Below, one piece after another: positions 9,644-18,901 of a stretch of 64,000 nt of DNA. The stretch comes from Gilvibacter sp. GTDB lineage: Bacteria > Bacteroidota > Bacteroidia > Flavobacteriales > Flavobacteriaceae. How positions within the stretch are numbered: position 1 is the first letter of the stretch; every line of letters starts with the position of its first letter. The notes under the pieces were generated by a model that made no database searches, was not told where the DNA came from, and saw only the letters and a list, made by a program, of their open reading frames with translations. The stretch spans positions 1 to 64,000 of the forward strand of contig NZ_JABSPU010000009.1 in the NCBI RefSeq assembly GCF_013214815.1, read 5' to 3'. A program made the position numbers and the translations under genes.

Positions 9644-10126
9644 ATGAAAGAACAGAAGATCACAACCAGTTTTGAAGTATATCCCGACTTGGAAGCCCTT
9701 CCGGTTGAGGCCAAGTTTCTCATGCAAAAAGCCATAGCGGCTCGAGAAGATGCCTATGCTCCTTATTCTAAATTTAAGGTAGGTGCGGCGGTCGCTTTGG
9801 AAAATGGAGTCTATGTAATCGGCAGCAATCAAGAGAATGCTGCTTATCCAAGCGGACTTTGCGCAGAGCGGGTCGCGATCTTTAGTGCGGGAGCGAATCA
9901 TCCCGGTGTGGCCATAACGCAAATTGCCATTACAGCCACGGCTCCTGACTATGAATTAAAGGAACCCGTTACCTCTTGCGGAGCCTGTAGACAAGCTATG
10001 CTTGAATACGAGTATAAGCAGGAATCCGAGATTGAAATTTTCTTTATGGGAGCCTCGGGTAGCGTGGTAAAAACCAAGTCGGTAGCCAATCTTTTGCCAT
10101 TAAATTTCAACAGTTCTTTTCTCTAA
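9644..10126 (+). CDS. cdd: Cytidine deaminase
   Basis: Cytidine deaminase hydrolyses cytidine and deoxycytidine to uridine and deoxyuridine in pyrimidine salvage. The 160-residue protein carries the zinc site motifs of the homotetrameric class: GLCAERVAIF (Cys ligand and catalytic Glu) and TSCGACRQAM (the two other Cys ligands). The Y-A-P-Y-S-K-F-K-V-G-A-A segment is also diagnostic. An in-frame TTG at 9620 overlaps the porV terminator, so the ATG at 9644 is preferred. Confidence 0.93.
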   Translation: MKEQKITTSFEVYPDLEALPVEAKFLMQKAIAAREDAYAPYSKFKVGAAVALENGVYVIGSNQENAAYPSGLCAERVAIFSAGANHPGVAITQIAITATAPDYELKEPVTSCGACRQAMLEYEYKQESEIEIFFMGASGSVVKTKSVANLLPLNFNSSFL

Positions 10127-10182
10127 AACGTTTTCGTTGTGAAAATTAATTTTAGGGGTTTTTCTTATCCTTGGGAAAACCG

Positions 10183-10190
10183 TATTTTTG
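10183..10190 (+). promoter_or_regulatory. Possible -7 element for pdhA-pdhC
   Basis: TATTTTTG fits the TAnnTTTG consensus, 45 bases before the pdhA start in a 109-base intergenic gap. A convincing -33 element is not obvious. Confidence 0.42.
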
Positions 10191-10235
10191 TTATTCTGTT
10201 ACTGAAAAATTGTACTGAATAATTCAGAGCGACCA

Positions 10236-11234
10236 ATGAAAAAAATCACCAAAAAAACATACCTCGACTGGTACGAAAACATGCTTTTCTGGAGAAAGTT
10301 CGAGGATAAGCTTGCACAGGTTTACATCCAACAAAAAGTTAGAGGGTTCTTGCACCTTTACAACGGACAGGAAGCTGTCTTAGCAGGAGCGCTTCACGCC
10401 ATGGATCTGAGCAAGGACAAAATGATCACTGCATACAGAAACCACGTTCAGCCTATCGGGATGGGAGAAGATCCTAAACGCGTTATGGCAGAACTTTACG
10501 GAAAGGCAACGGGTACCTCTCAAGGTTTGGGTGGATCCATGCATATTTTCTCTCCGGATAAAGGATTCTACGGCGGACACGGTATTGTGGGGGGACAGAT
10601 TCCACTTGGAGCCGGTTTGGCCTTTGCAGAAAAGTATTTTGATAAAGGCGGAGTTGTATTGACCTATATGGGTGATGGTGCGACACGTCAAGGTTCTTTG
10701 CACGAAACCTTCAACCTGGCGATGCTTTGGAATCTGCCTGTGGTTTTCTGTGTAGAGAACAATGGATACGCCATGGGTACTTCCGTAGAGCGTACCGCTA
10801 ATCACTCAGAGATCTGGAAGCTCGGATTGGGATATGAAATGCCGTGTAAGGCTATTGACGGTATGAAGCCAGACGTAGTTGCCCGTGAAATGGATGAAGC
10901 CATTGAGCGCGCACGTAGTGGTGGAGGTCCAACTTTCTTAGAGATCAGAACATACCGTTACCGCGGTCACTCCATGAGTGATGCGCAGCACTACAGAACC
11001 AAGGAAGAAGTAGAGCGCATGCGTGATGAGGATCCAATCTCCTATGTGTTGGATATCATCTACAAGAAAAAATACGCTACAGAAGACGAAATCGCGAAAA
11101 TTGATAAGCGCGTTAAGGATAAGGTTGCTGAATGCGAGAAGTTCGCAGAAGATTCGCCGTATCCAGATAAGAACGTAATGTACGACGTTGTTTACGAACA
11201 AGAAGATTATCCTTTTTTACCGCATAAACTATAA
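10236..11234 (+). CDS. pdhA: Pyruvate dehydrogenase E1 component, alpha subunit
   Basis: This is the thiamine-diphosphate-binding alpha subunit of a heterotetrameric E1, which decarboxylates pyruvate and transfers the acetyl unit to lipoyl-E2. The 332-residue protein has the family signature GGSMHIF and the TPP/Mg motif starting GDGATRQGSLHE and ending in VENNGYAM. The segment YRYRGHSMSD, which contains the regulatory loop equivalent, is also present. pdhC starts 2 bases after its stop, so the two are co-transcribed. The beta subunit (pdhB) is not in this window and must be encoded elsewhere. Confidence 0.94.
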   Translation: MKKITKKTYLDWYENMLFWRKFEDKLAQVYIQQKVRGFLHLYNGQEAVLAGALHAMDLSKDKMITAYRNHVQPIGMGEDPKRVMAELYGKATGTSQGLGGSMHIFSPDKGFYGGHGIVGGQIPLGAGLAFAEKYFDKGGVVLTYMGDGATRQGSLHETFNLAMLWNLPVVFCVENNGYAMGTSVERTANHSEIWKLGLGYEMPCKAIDGMKPDVVAREMDEAIERARSGGGPTFLEIRTYRYRGHSMSDAQHYRTKEEVERMRDEDPISYVLDIIYKKKYATEDEIAKIDKRVKDKVAECEKFAEDSPYPDKNVMYDVVYEQEDYPFLPHKL

Positions 11235-11236
11235 CA

Positions 11237-12490
11237 ATGGCTACAGTAATTAACATGCCTAGATTGAGCGACACCATGGAAGAAGGTGTTGTTGCAAAGT
11301 GGTTGAAGCAGGTTGGAGATTCCGTATCTGAAGGAGATATCCTTGCGGAGATCGAAACTGATAAGGCAACCATGGAATTCGAGTCATTCTACGCTGGAAC
11401 CCTTTTGAAGATCGGGATCCAAGAAGGGGGAACCGCTCCAGTAGATGAGGTTCTTGCTATCATCGGTCCAAAAGGAACTGATGTAAGCGGAATTATAGAG
11501 AACTACGGAAAGTCTGGTAGTCAGCCGGCTGCAAAGCAAGAGGCACCAGCCCCTGCACCAGAAAAGAAAGTTGAGGCTCCTAAACCGGCCGCTGCTCCGG
11601 CACCAACTGCTGCGCCAGCAGCTCCTGCTGTAGCTAATGACGGTGGACGCATCTTTGTTTCGCCTTTAGCGAAGAAATTAGCAGAGGAACGCGGAATCAA
11701 CCTAGCGACTGTAAAAGGAAGCGGGGAGAACGGGCGTATCATTAAGCGAGATATTGAGAATTACCAGCCAGTTGCTGCAGGCGCTCAAGCCTATGTACCT
11801 GTTGGTGAAGAAAGCTTTGAAGAGGTTAAGAACTCGCAAATGCGCAAGACCATTGCCAAGCGTTTGGGTGAATCTAAATTCACAGCTCCTCATTACTACT
11901 TGACCATTGAGTTGGATATGGATCACGCGATTGCAGCGCGTAAAGCGATCAATACTGCTCCAGATGTGAAGATCTCTTTCAACGATATGGTGGTGAAAGC
12001 TTGTGCTATGGCCCTTAGAAAGCATCCGCAAGTCAATACACAATGGGCTGGAGATGTAACTAGAATTGCGAAGCATATTCACATTGGTGTTGCTGTGGCA
12101 GTGGATGAAGGCTTGTTAGTTCCTGTATTGAAATTTGCAGACCAAATGACCTTCTCTCAGATCGGAGCCAACGTAAAAGAGCTCGCCGGTAAGGCTAGAA
12201 ATAAAAAGTTGACACCTCAAGAAATGGAAGGCAGTACCTTCACAGTTTCTAACTTAGGTATGTTTGGAATTCGAGAATTCACATCCATCATCAATCAGCC
12301 GAACTCGGCCATCCTTTCTGTAGGGGCTATAGTTCAAAAGCCGGTTGTGAAAGATGGAGCCATTGTTCCTGGAAATGTGATGACCGTTACCCTTGCTTGT
12401 GACCACAGAACTGTGGATGGAGCTACGGGAGCCGCTTTCTTGCAAACCTTGAGAACTTATATTGAGAATCCGGTAACCATGTTCGTATAA
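11237..12490 (+). CDS. pdhC: Pyruvate dehydrogenase E2, dihydrolipoamide acetyltransferase
   Basis: E2 forms the core of the pyruvate dehydrogenase complex and passes the acetyl group from lipoamide to CoA. The 417-residue protein has one lipoyl domain (residues about 1-78, lipoylated K43 in ETDKATMEF). An Ala/Pro-rich linker follows (about 94-133), then an E3/E1-binding domain (about 136-176, SPLAKKLAEERGI) and the catalytic domain ending with DHRTVDGA, which holds the active-site His and Asp. There is a single lipoyl domain, whereas some relatives carry two or three. It is the last gene before a strong terminator. Confidence 0.93.
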   Translation: MATVINMPRLSDTMEEGVVAKWLKQVGDSVSEGDILAEIETDKATMEFESFYAGTLLKIGIQEGGTAPVDEVLAIIGPKGTDVSGIIENYGKSGSQPAAKQEAPAPAPEKKVEAPKPAAAPAPTAAPAAPAVANDGGRIFVSPLAKKLAEERGINLATVKGSGENGRIIKRDIENYQPVAAGAQAYVPVGEESFEEVKNSQMRKTIAKRLGESKFTAPHYYLTIELDMDHAIAARKAINTAPDVKISFNDMVVKACAMALRKHPQVNTQWAGDVTRIAKHIHIGVAVAVDEGLLVPVLKFADQMTFSQIGANVKELAGKARNKKLTPQEMEGSTFTVSNLGMFGIREFTSIINQPNSAILSVGAIVQKPVVKDGAIVPGNVMTVTLACDHRTVDGATGAAFLQTLRTYIENPVTMFV

Positions 12491-12516
12491 GAACATCAGC
12501 ATCGTGTAAATAAAAT

Positions 12517-12553
12517 AAACCTGCTTGCGGCCCCTAGGGTTCAAGCAGGTTTT
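12517..12553 (+). terminator. Rho-independent terminator after pdhC
   Basis: The stem AAACCTGCTTG / CAAGCAGGTTT (11 bp) has a 14-base loop and ends in TTTT, 26 bases after the pdhC stop. Confidence 0.82.
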
Positions 12554-12565
12554 GTAATTTAAAGC

Positions 12566-13243
12566 ATGGGAAAAAACATAATTATTACGGGAACCAGCCG
12601 CGGCATTGGTTTGGAATTGGTCAAACAGTTTACTGCCGAAGGGCATCGGGTTTTTGCCTTGTCCAGAAACGATGCTCCAACAGCATCTATTCTTGGGTGT
12701 TCCAGCATTTCCTGTGATCTAACGGTTGAAGATCAGATAAAAGCTTCCGTGGCAAAGATCCTATCAGAAGTAGATCAAATAGATATTTTGATCAACAACT
12801 CAGGATTTTTGGTCAATAAACCTTTTGGGGAGCTCACCGCTACAGATTGGTTGCAATCCTACAGCGTTAATGTCTTTGGAGTTGCCCTCTTGACTCAAGC
12901 AGTATTGCCTGCAATGCCTAAAGATGGCCATGTAGTGAACGTAAGCAGTATGGGAGGAATTATGGGGAGCGCGAAATTCCCAGGTCTCACGGCCTATAGC
13001 TCCAGTAAAGGAGCGTTGATCACTATGACCGAAGTGCTTGCAGAAGAATTCAAAGACAGCGGACCTTCATTTAATGTATTGGCCTTGGGTGCCGTACAAA
13101 CAGAGATGTTGGAAGCCGCTTTCCCAGGTTACCAAGCCCCGATAACAGCTGCTCAGATGGCGGACTATATCAAGACCTTTGCCCTAAGCGGGAATACCAT
13201 GTATAACGGCAAAGTATTGCCTGTATCTTCTTCAACTCCTTAA
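12566..13243 (+). CDS. Short-chain dehydrogenase/reductase (SDR)
   Basis: This 225-residue cytoplasmic protein is a classical SDR. It has the cofactor motif TGTSRGIG at residues 8-15, NNSG near 77-80, a catalytic Ser around 127, and the active-site pair Y144 and K148 in AYSSSKGA. It probably reduces or oxidises a carbonyl or hydroxyl group with NAD(P)H. The substrate cannot be inferred. Its stop overlaps the next start (TAATG), so it is translationally coupled to the SprT-like gene and lies in an operon with the two genes after that. Confidence 0.88.
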   Translation: MGKNIIITGTSRGIGLELVKQFTAEGHRVFALSRNDAPTASILGCSSISCDLTVEDQIKASVAKILSEVDQIDILINNSGFLVNKPFGELTATDWLQSYSVNVFGVALLTQAVLPAMPKDGHVVNVSSMGGIMGSAKFPGLTAYSSSKGALITMTEVLAEEFKDSGPSFNVLALGAVQTEMLEAAFPGYQAPITAAQMADYIKTFALSGNTMYNGKVLPVSSSTP

Positions 13244-13839
13244 TGGACGCTGTTTTAGAAAAGTATATTCCGAGCGCCGCGGTCCCGCTTTGTGTGGAGC
13301 TGATTAAAAAGAATGGCGTACATTTAAAGATTGTGAATCAGCGCGTTACTAGACATGGAGACTATCGTCAAATGCCGGACGGGAGTCATCAGATCACGGT
13401 CAACGCAGGAACAAACCCCTACAGATTCCTAATTACGTTGGTTCATGAAATTGCGCATCTGGTAGCATTTAAGACGTATTCTCGTCGAATCAAACCGCAC
13501 GGAAAGGAGTGGAAGCGTACATTTACATCGTTAATGCTTCCCTTTATAAACACGCAAGTGTTTCCATCAGAATTGTTGCCGCTTTTGGCCTTGCATTTCA
13601 AGAATCCGAAAGCCAGCAGTGATACGGATGCGAGATTGGCTTTGGCGCTCGGTGTATACGATCCGCCAAGCGATGATAAATTTATTTTTGAGATTCCTTT
13701 TGGAGGCGTTTTTAGATTGTACAATGGAAAGATCTTTAAACGCGGTAACAGAAGGGTAAAACGTTATGAATGCGTGGAGTTGGCTACCGGACGGATGTAC
13801 CTTTTTAGCCCCAACGCAAAAGTTGAACCGATCAGCTAA
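13243..13839 (+). CDS. SprT-like zinc metalloprotease family protein
   Basis: The 198-residue protein has an HExxH zinc site (H68-E69-I-A-H72 in LVHEIAHLV) in a SprT-like domain, followed by conserved features such as KPHGKEWKR that carry the likely third ligand region. Bacterial SprT-like proteins are poorly characterised. Eukaryotic relatives (Spartan) digest DNA-protein crosslinks, but that role should not be assumed here. The start codon overlaps the SDR stop by one base. Confidence 0.85.
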   Translation: MDAVLEKYIPSAAVPLCVELIKKNGVHLKIVNQRVTRHGDYRQMPDGSHQITVNAGTNPYRFLITLVHEIAHLVAFKTYSRRIKPHGKEWKRTFTSLMLPFINTQVFPSELLPLLALHFKNPKASSDTDARLALALGVYDPPSDDKFIFEIPFGGVFRLYNGKIFKRGNRRVKRYECVELATGRMYLFSPNAKVEPIS

Positions 13840-13845
13840 AACATT

Positions 13846-14925
13846 ATGAACAGTGATTATTATGCGGTCATTATGGCCGGAGGAATAGGTTCCAGATTCT
13901 GGCCAGTGAGTACTTCAGCGTATCCAAAACAATTCCACGATATGTTGGGTACCGGAGATTCTTTAATTCAAAAAACATTTAAAAGACTGTCGCACTTGGT
14001 GCCAGAAGATCAGATTTTGATCTCCACCAACGACAGCTATAAAGATCTTGTGCAAAAGCAATTACCGCAGGTGAGTGATGCGCAATTGGTTCTTGAGCCT
14101 GTTATGCGAAACACAGCACCTTGTATTTTAATGGCGGCTTTAAAGATCTATAAAGAGAACCCTGATGCGGTGATGGTAGTAGCTCCGTCTGATCATTGGA
14201 TCGAGGACGAGCAGGCTTTTACAGACAATATCAAGACCTGTTTTGAGGCTGCTGCCCAGGAGGACATATTAATGACCTTGGGAATCAATCCAACCTTTCC
14301 GAATACTGGTTACGGTTATATTCAGTATGAGGGCGAGGTTGCATCCGCAGTAAAACCAGTGATTCGTTTTACCGAAAAACCCGACTACGAAACGGCCAAA
14401 GCGTTCTTAGCAGAAGGGAATTATGTGTGGAATTCTGGAATGTTCATTTGGAGTGTAGCCAGCATTGTAAAGGCTTTTGAAACCAAATTGCCAGCCATGT
14501 ATGCCTTGTTTATGCAAGGGATGGAGGTTTACAATACCGATAAAGAATTTGAGTTTGTTGGAGCGCGTTTCCCTGAGGCGAAGAATATCTCTATTGATTA
14601 CGGTATCATGGAACAAGTCGATAACGTTCGTGTATTGCCTGCGACCTTTGACTGGAATGACCTCGGAGCCTGGGGTGCCCTCTACGACAAACTCCCAAAA
14701 GACAAGGACAATAACGTAGTGGTTCGTGCTAAAGCGCAACTGAACAATGCTACAGGAAATATGATCTATACGGCTGATGAGAAAGTAGTGGTACTCGAAG
14801 ATCTGCACGATTTTATCGTCGTGGAGAAGAAAGATGTTCTTGTAGTAGTGCCTAAAGCAAAAGAACAAGAAATTAAGCGTATCTTGAACCAAGTGAAAGA
14901 AAACTTCGGAACTGATTACGCATAA
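13846..14925 (+). CDS. manC: Mannose-1-phosphate guanylyltransferase
   Basis: The enzyme makes GDP-mannose from mannose-1-phosphate and GTP, feeding surface polysaccharide and glycoprotein synthesis. The 359-residue protein starts with the nucleotidyltransferase signature MAGGIGSRFWP followed by PKQF, and has the sugar-binding FTEKP motif and NSGMFIW. It is of the short form that lacks the C-terminal phosphomannose isomerase domain found in bifunctional ManC/AlgA proteins. It sits 6 bases after the SprT-like gene and 3 bases before the DUF389 gene. Confidence 0.92.
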   Translation: MNSDYYAVIMAGGIGSRFWPVSTSAYPKQFHDMLGTGDSLIQKTFKRLSHLVPEDQILISTNDSYKDLVQKQLPQVSDAQLVLEPVMRNTAPCILMAALKIYKENPDAVMVVAPSDHWIEDEQAFTDNIKTCFEAAAQEDILMTLGINPTFPNTGYGYIQYEGEVASAVKPVIRFTEKPDYETAKAFLAEGNYVWNSGMFIWSVASIVKAFETKLPAMYALFMQGMEVYNTDKEFEFVGARFPEAKNISIDYGIMEQVDNVRVLPATFDWNDLGAWGALYDKLPKDKDNNVVVRAKAQLNNATGNMIYTADEKVVVLEDLHDFIVVEKKDVLVVVPKAKEQEIKRILNQVKENFGTDYA

Positions 14926-14928
14926 TTT

Positions 14929-16395
14929 ATGGAGCAACAATCACAACAACCTGACGACGCTAAAACGCAGGTGCAAAAAGAACATATTAGAAAAGAAGCC
15001 AAAGGGCTTTTCAAAAGTGTCCGCCAATTTGTGGTGGACATCTTTGACTTTAGAGGTGACACAGATAGAGAATCTACGGTAGAAGCCGTTAAGGCAGATA
15101 TTCCCTTTAAGGGAGCTACAGCCTGGATCTTGATCTGTTCCATCTTTGTGGCCTCTGTGGGACTGAATGCTAACTCCACGGCAGTAGTGATCGGAGCGAT
15201 GCTTATCTCTCCGTTAATGGGGCCTATTTTGGGTATTGGACTATCCATTGCTATCAATGATATCGATACCCTGCGCAAGTCTTTGATCAACTTCGGAGTG
15301 ATGGTGGTGCTGAGTGTACTCACTGCCTTCCTGTTTTTCTGGCTGTTTCCGCTGCGGGAAGAGACCTCGGAACTTCTGGGGAGAACCCGACCGGATTTTA
15401 GGGACGTGCTTATAGCCTTCTTTGGGGGTCTGGCCTTGATCATTGCCCGAACTAAAAAAGGGACCATTGCCAGTGTGATCTTTGGAGTAGCCATTGCCAC
15501 CGCCTTGATGCCGCCTTTGTGTACGGTAGGATATGGTTTGGCAGAGTTTATTAAAGAAAATCCTAATGGCCTTTCGTTTGCTTTGGGGGCTTTGTATCTC
15601 TTCAGCATCAATACCATATTTATCGCCTTGGCGACCTTTATTGTAGTGAAGGTGCTCGGTTTCCCAATGATCCGTTATGCCAACAGTAAGCGCCGCAAGC
15701 GCATTGCGCGTTTTGCTTCTGTGGCTGCTTTGATCGTAATGTTGCCGGCAGGTTATACCTTTTATAATGTGATCAAGGAAAGCAGATTCAATGAGGCGGC
15801 CAAGAATTTTATCAATAACGAACTCAACAGTCTGGACAACGCTAATTATATAAAGCGTAACGCTACCTATAATTACAACAACGGCGAAGGTGGTTCTATT
15901 GTGATCACCACCTTTGGGCAGGACAACATCCCTGAAAGTACAGAAGCAGTCTTAAGAGGTCGTTTACAGGCATATCAGCCGTTGGTTAATGCCAAGTTTG
16001 AGGTGAATCAATCGCAGTTTCAAAATGGTTTTGAAGATGAGCTCCGCTATATGGAACAATTGCGTACGCGCGATTCCTTGGATTTACTCAGTCAGTCTCA
16101 AAAGATCCAATACTACGAACAGGAATTACTCAAGCTGCGGATGTTGGAAAGAGATCTGATTCCGTTTCAGGATATCTGTGACGAGGCGCGCATCAACTAC
16201 GATGCTCTGACCAGTATTCAATACGCCAAGACCTATGTCAATGACTTTAAAAAGATAGACACCTTAAATGTCTTTGCGATACGCTGGAACGATTCCTTGC
16301 CTTTGGATCAACGTTCCGCTTATACCAAAAGGCTTACCAATTGGTTGAAGTTTAAACTCAAAGCAGATACCCTAGTGGTTCAAGAACTGCAATAA
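14929..16395 (+). CDS. DUF389 family (TIGR00341-type) membrane protein
   Basis: This 488-residue protein has a hydrophilic N-terminal stretch and a multi-helix membrane domain from about residue 65 to 290. The conserved TAVVIGAMLISPLMGPI and ATALMPPLCTVGYGL segments are hallmarks of the DUF389 family. A soluble, coiled-coil-like C-terminal half follows. The function of the family is unknown; I do not assign one. It is the last gene of a four-gene plus-strand run starting with the SDR. Confidence 0.85.
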   Translation: MEQQSQQPDDAKTQVQKEHIRKEAKGLFKSVRQFVVDIFDFRGDTDRESTVEAVKADIPFKGATAWILICSIFVASVGLNANSTAVVIGAMLISPLMGPILGIGLSIAINDIDTLRKSLINFGVMVVLSVLTAFLFFWLFPLREETSELLGRTRPDFRDVLIAFFGGLALIIARTKKGTIASVIFGVAIATALMPPLCTVGYGLAEFIKENPNGLSFALGALYLFSINTIFIALATFIVVKVLGFPMIRYANSKRRKRIARFASVAALIVMLPAGYTFYNVIKESRFNEAAKNFINNELNSLDNANYIKRNATYNYNNGEGGSIVITTFGQDNIPESTEAVLRGRLQAYQPLVNAKFEVNQSQFQNGFEDELRYMEQLRTRDSLDLLSQSQKIQYYEQELLKLRMLERDLIPFQDICDEARINYDALTSIQYAKTYVNDFKKIDTLNVFAIRWNDSLPLDQRSAYTKRLTNWLKFKLKADTLVVQELQ

Positions 16396-16397
16396 AA

Positions 16398-16419
16398 AAA
16401 GCGCCTCTACGGCGCTTTT
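16398..16419. terminator. Bidirectional terminator between convergent genes
   Basis: The hairpin AAAGCGCC-TCTAC-GGCGCTTT, flanked by an A-run and a T-run, lies between the DUF389 gene and the convergent FG-GAP gene. Either transcript would form stem plus U-tract. Confidence 0.82.
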
Positions 16420-16440
16420 CTTGTTTTATAAGTTGAGGAC

Positions 16441-18075
16441 TTATTGTTTGATAAACTGCTTGCTTACCGTTTGTCCCTCAATCTCCAATTGAATTAGGTA
16501 AACTCCTTTATTCAATCCAGAAACGTCAATGCTGTTGTTTTGATCGATACTTGTTTCAAGTACGCGTCTTCCGTTGGTGTCATAAACGGCTACAGAAGTT
16601 TCTGAAAGATTGTCTAAAGAGAACTTCAAGCTGTTTACAGCAGGGTTTGGATAAACCTGTAAACCGTTGATCTCAAAATCGGTTACAGCCAAAGGAGAAT
16701 CTCCTTCTGTATACTCATGCGTAGTATTGATGTCTGGATTAAGGTATTCGTCAACATTACCACTAGGCCATTTGATGATCAATTTGTCAATGCTTCCGGC
16801 AGTACCCAATCCGAAGTGACCCGTTAGACTGCTCATGTGGCTAAAGCCAGTTCCAGAACGGATCTCACGAATTTGGATTCCCCAATCTCCGTAGATCTCA
16901 ATACGGGCTCCAATTCCTTGAATATTACTCTCTACCCCGATGAGTTTAGCTTTTACCCAGTTGTTAGAGTTTCCAGAGTTGATCCAAAGGTCGTTGTTGC
17001 GAACCACATCTAGGAATCCGTCGTTATTCATATCGCCAATTCCTCCTTCATCAAAAGGAAGATCGTAACCCGTGAAGGTACCGTCACCGTTGTTGAGGTA
17101 TAGTTCGCGTGCAAGCTCAGAAAAGATATCTACAAAACCGTCGTTGTTGAAATCGGCAGCTTGATTTTCCCAAGCACCAAGATCATTTGGATTGATCCCT
17201 GTAGATCCAATAATGTCTACAAAGTTTCCGTTTCCGTCGTTTTGCATAAAACGGTTCTGATTGGTATGGTTTACAATAAAGGCATCAAAGTCACCGTCAT
17301 TGTCAAAATCTTGGAATACCGTAGACCAGCTTTGTGCGTTGTCACGCATTCCAATATCTAAAGCGTTTTCCGTGAAGGTTCCATCACCGTTGTTGGTGTA
17401 CATGGCATTATCTCTGTCTGGATCTCCAGCACTAGCACCACCTCTACACTTGGTCAAGAACATATCGGTATCGCCGTCATTGTCGTAGTCTACCCAAAGA
17501 GAAGCATAGTTTCCTGGGCGGTCCAAAGTGACTATCAAGGTTTGATCCATTACCAAGTTTCTACTGCCGTCATTGCGGTACGGGTGAGATTCATCAACAT
17601 CGTGACAAACAAAGGCATCCAAGTCTCCGTCATTGTCAATATCGATCACATTAGAACGCTGCGAGAAGATATAGGTAGAATCACTGTTGTCGTATGTGAA
17701 TCCGCTAATCGTGGTTCCGTCTGTTGAATCCGCGTACAAGAAGGATGCACGGTTTCCGTTTCCTAAAACAAGGTCGGTAAAGCCGTCTCCATCAATGTCT
17801 CCAGCCGCAATACTCCAAGTTGGAGGAGAGGCAATACTCATCGAGAAAAACTGTGATGTAAAAGTTCCGTCAGGATTCTGGAAGTCAATTCCAACACCTC
17901 CACCAGAAACACGAACATAATCGTCTAGGTTATCGCCGTTCATATCAACAGCGGTCTCTGTTCCTGAGGTAGGGTAAGACGCGATCAGATCGTCTTCATT
18001 GGTAAAGCTAACAGTTTGAGAATACATGGTTGCAACAGCCAAAAGAGCAGCTGCGCAGAGCGTAATTTTTTTCAT
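16441..18075 (-). CDS. Secreted FG-GAP/ASPIC repeat protein with T9SS sorting domain
   Basis: The 544-residue product has a signal peptide (ending YSQT) and a series of FG-GAP/VCBS-type repeats rich in D-x-D-x-D-G-D calcium-binding loops (for example DIDGDGF, DIDNDGDLDAF, DNDGDTDMF). An ASPIC/UnbV-like domain follows (about residues 385-450, IIKWPSGNVDEY). The final ~75 residues form a type A T9SS sorting domain (LQVYPNPAVN ... GVYLIQLEIEG ... FIKQ). It should therefore be secreted by the PorU/PorV pathway and anchored on or released from the surface. Similar proteins are CRTAC1-like. Ligand or partner is unknown. Confidence 0.88.
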   Translation of the reverse strand: MKKITLCAAALLAVATMYSQTVSFTNEDDLIASYPTSGTETAVDMNGDNLDDYVRVSGGGVGIDFQNPDGTFTSQFFSMSIASPPTWSIAAGDIDGDGFTDLVLGNGNRASFLYADSTDGTTISGFTYDNSDSTYIFSQRSNVIDIDNDGDLDAFVCHDVDESHPYRNDGSRNLVMDQTLIVTLDRPGNYASLWVDYDNDGDTDMFLTKCRGGASAGDPDRDNAMYTNNGDGTFTENALDIGMRDNAQSWSTVFQDFDNDGDFDAFIVNHTNQNRFMQNDGNGNFVDIIGSTGINPNDLGAWENQAADFNNDGFVDIFSELARELYLNNGDGTFTGYDLPFDEGGIGDMNNDGFLDVVRNNDLWINSGNSNNWVKAKLIGVESNIQGIGARIEIYGDWGIQIREIRSGTGFSHMSSLTGHFGLGTAGSIDKLIIKWPSGNVDEYLNPDINTTHEYTEGDSPLAVTDFEINGLQVYPNPAVNSLKFSLDNLSETSVAVYDTNGRRVLETSIDQNNSIDVSGLNKGVYLIQLEIEGQTVSKQFIKQ

Positions 18076-18127
18076 ATTATCTTTTTAGAGGCTTAAATGT
18101 ACTGTTTTTCTGGAACTTGACTCCGGT

Positions 18128-18901
18128 TTATCTGGGAGCATTTTCCTTGAGCTGTACTTCTCGGATCTTTTTGAAGAGGTTGGACGAATACACAAAATTG
18201 GTCACGTCCTTGTTATCGGTTTTAAAGATTTCGTTGTTGGAGCCTTGCCAAACCAGGTTTCCAAATTGCAGAAAGCAGATCTTTTCACCGATCTCCATTA
18301 CAGAGTTCATGTCGTGCGAGTTGATCACGGTGGTGATATTGAACTCCCGAGTGATCTCTTGGATGAGGTTGTCAATGAGGATGGAAGTACGCGGATCTAG
18401 CCCAGAGTTGGGTTCATCACAAAAAAGGTACTTTGGGTTGTTGACAATAGCACGTGCAATGGCAACGCGTTTTTGCATTCCCCCTGAGATCTCTGAAGGA
18501 AATTTTTTGTTGACGTTTTCCAAGTTGACACGAGCCAGTACGGTATTTACGCGGTCCAGGAGTTCATCCTTCTTTTTGTTGCTGAACATGCGCAGGGGAA
18601 ACATCACGTTTTCTTCTACAGTCATGGAATCAAAAAGCGCACTGCCTTGAAAGACCATCCCGATATCTTCTCTGAGGTCTCGTTTTTCATCATCATTCAT
18701 GTCCTGAATGGCCTTGTCTTGAAAGAAGATTTTACCCTTCTCAGGAGTGAATAAGCCCAATAGACATTTTAGAAAAACAGTCTTTCCAGAACCACTCGAA
18801 CCAATGATTAAATTGGTTTTCCCTTGTTCAAAGGTCGTGGTGATCCCTTTCAGAATTTCTTCTTCCCCAAAGCTCTTATGTAATCCTTCTACACGTATCA
18901 T
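18128..18901 (-). CDS. mlaF: Lipid-transport ABC ATPase, MlaF-like
   Basis: The 257-residue ATPase has a Walker A (GSSGSGKTVFLK), Q-loop, the ABC signature SGGMQKRVAIARA and Walker B (LFCDEPNSGLD), matching the MlaF/Ttg2A subfamily. With the permease next to it, it probably powers phospholipid traffic between inner and outer membrane. The ATG at 18901 overlaps the MlaE stop (TAATG), which fixes the start; an upstream in-frame ATG at 18961 would lie inside mlaE. No MlaD-type MCE protein is next to it in this window. Confidence 0.88.
   Translation of the reverse strand: MIRVEGLHKSFGEEEILKGITTTFEQGKTNLIIGSSGSGKTVFLKCLLGLFTPEKGKIFFQDKAIQDMNDDEKRDLREDIGMVFQGSALFDSMTVEENVMFPLRMFSNKKKDELLDRVNTVLARVNLENVNKKFPSEISGGMQKRVAIARAIVNNPKYLFCDEPNSGLDPRTSILIDNLIQEITREFNITTVINSHDMNSVMEIGEKICFLQFGNLVWQGSNNEIFKTDNKDVTNFVYSSNLFKKIREVQLKENAPR

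Noticed and set aside
16441-18075. Asp-rich repeats as a possible direct DNA repeat or CRISPR-like array
   Set aside because: The periodic GTCNCCGTC-like pattern comes from codons of FG-GAP calcium loops and shows no constant repeat-spacer spacing.
18117-18650. Long plus-strand frame inside the MlaF-like ATPase region
   Set aside because: It lies opposite a clear ABC ATPase with all motifs; the translated peptide has no domain features and is a shadow of the coding strand.
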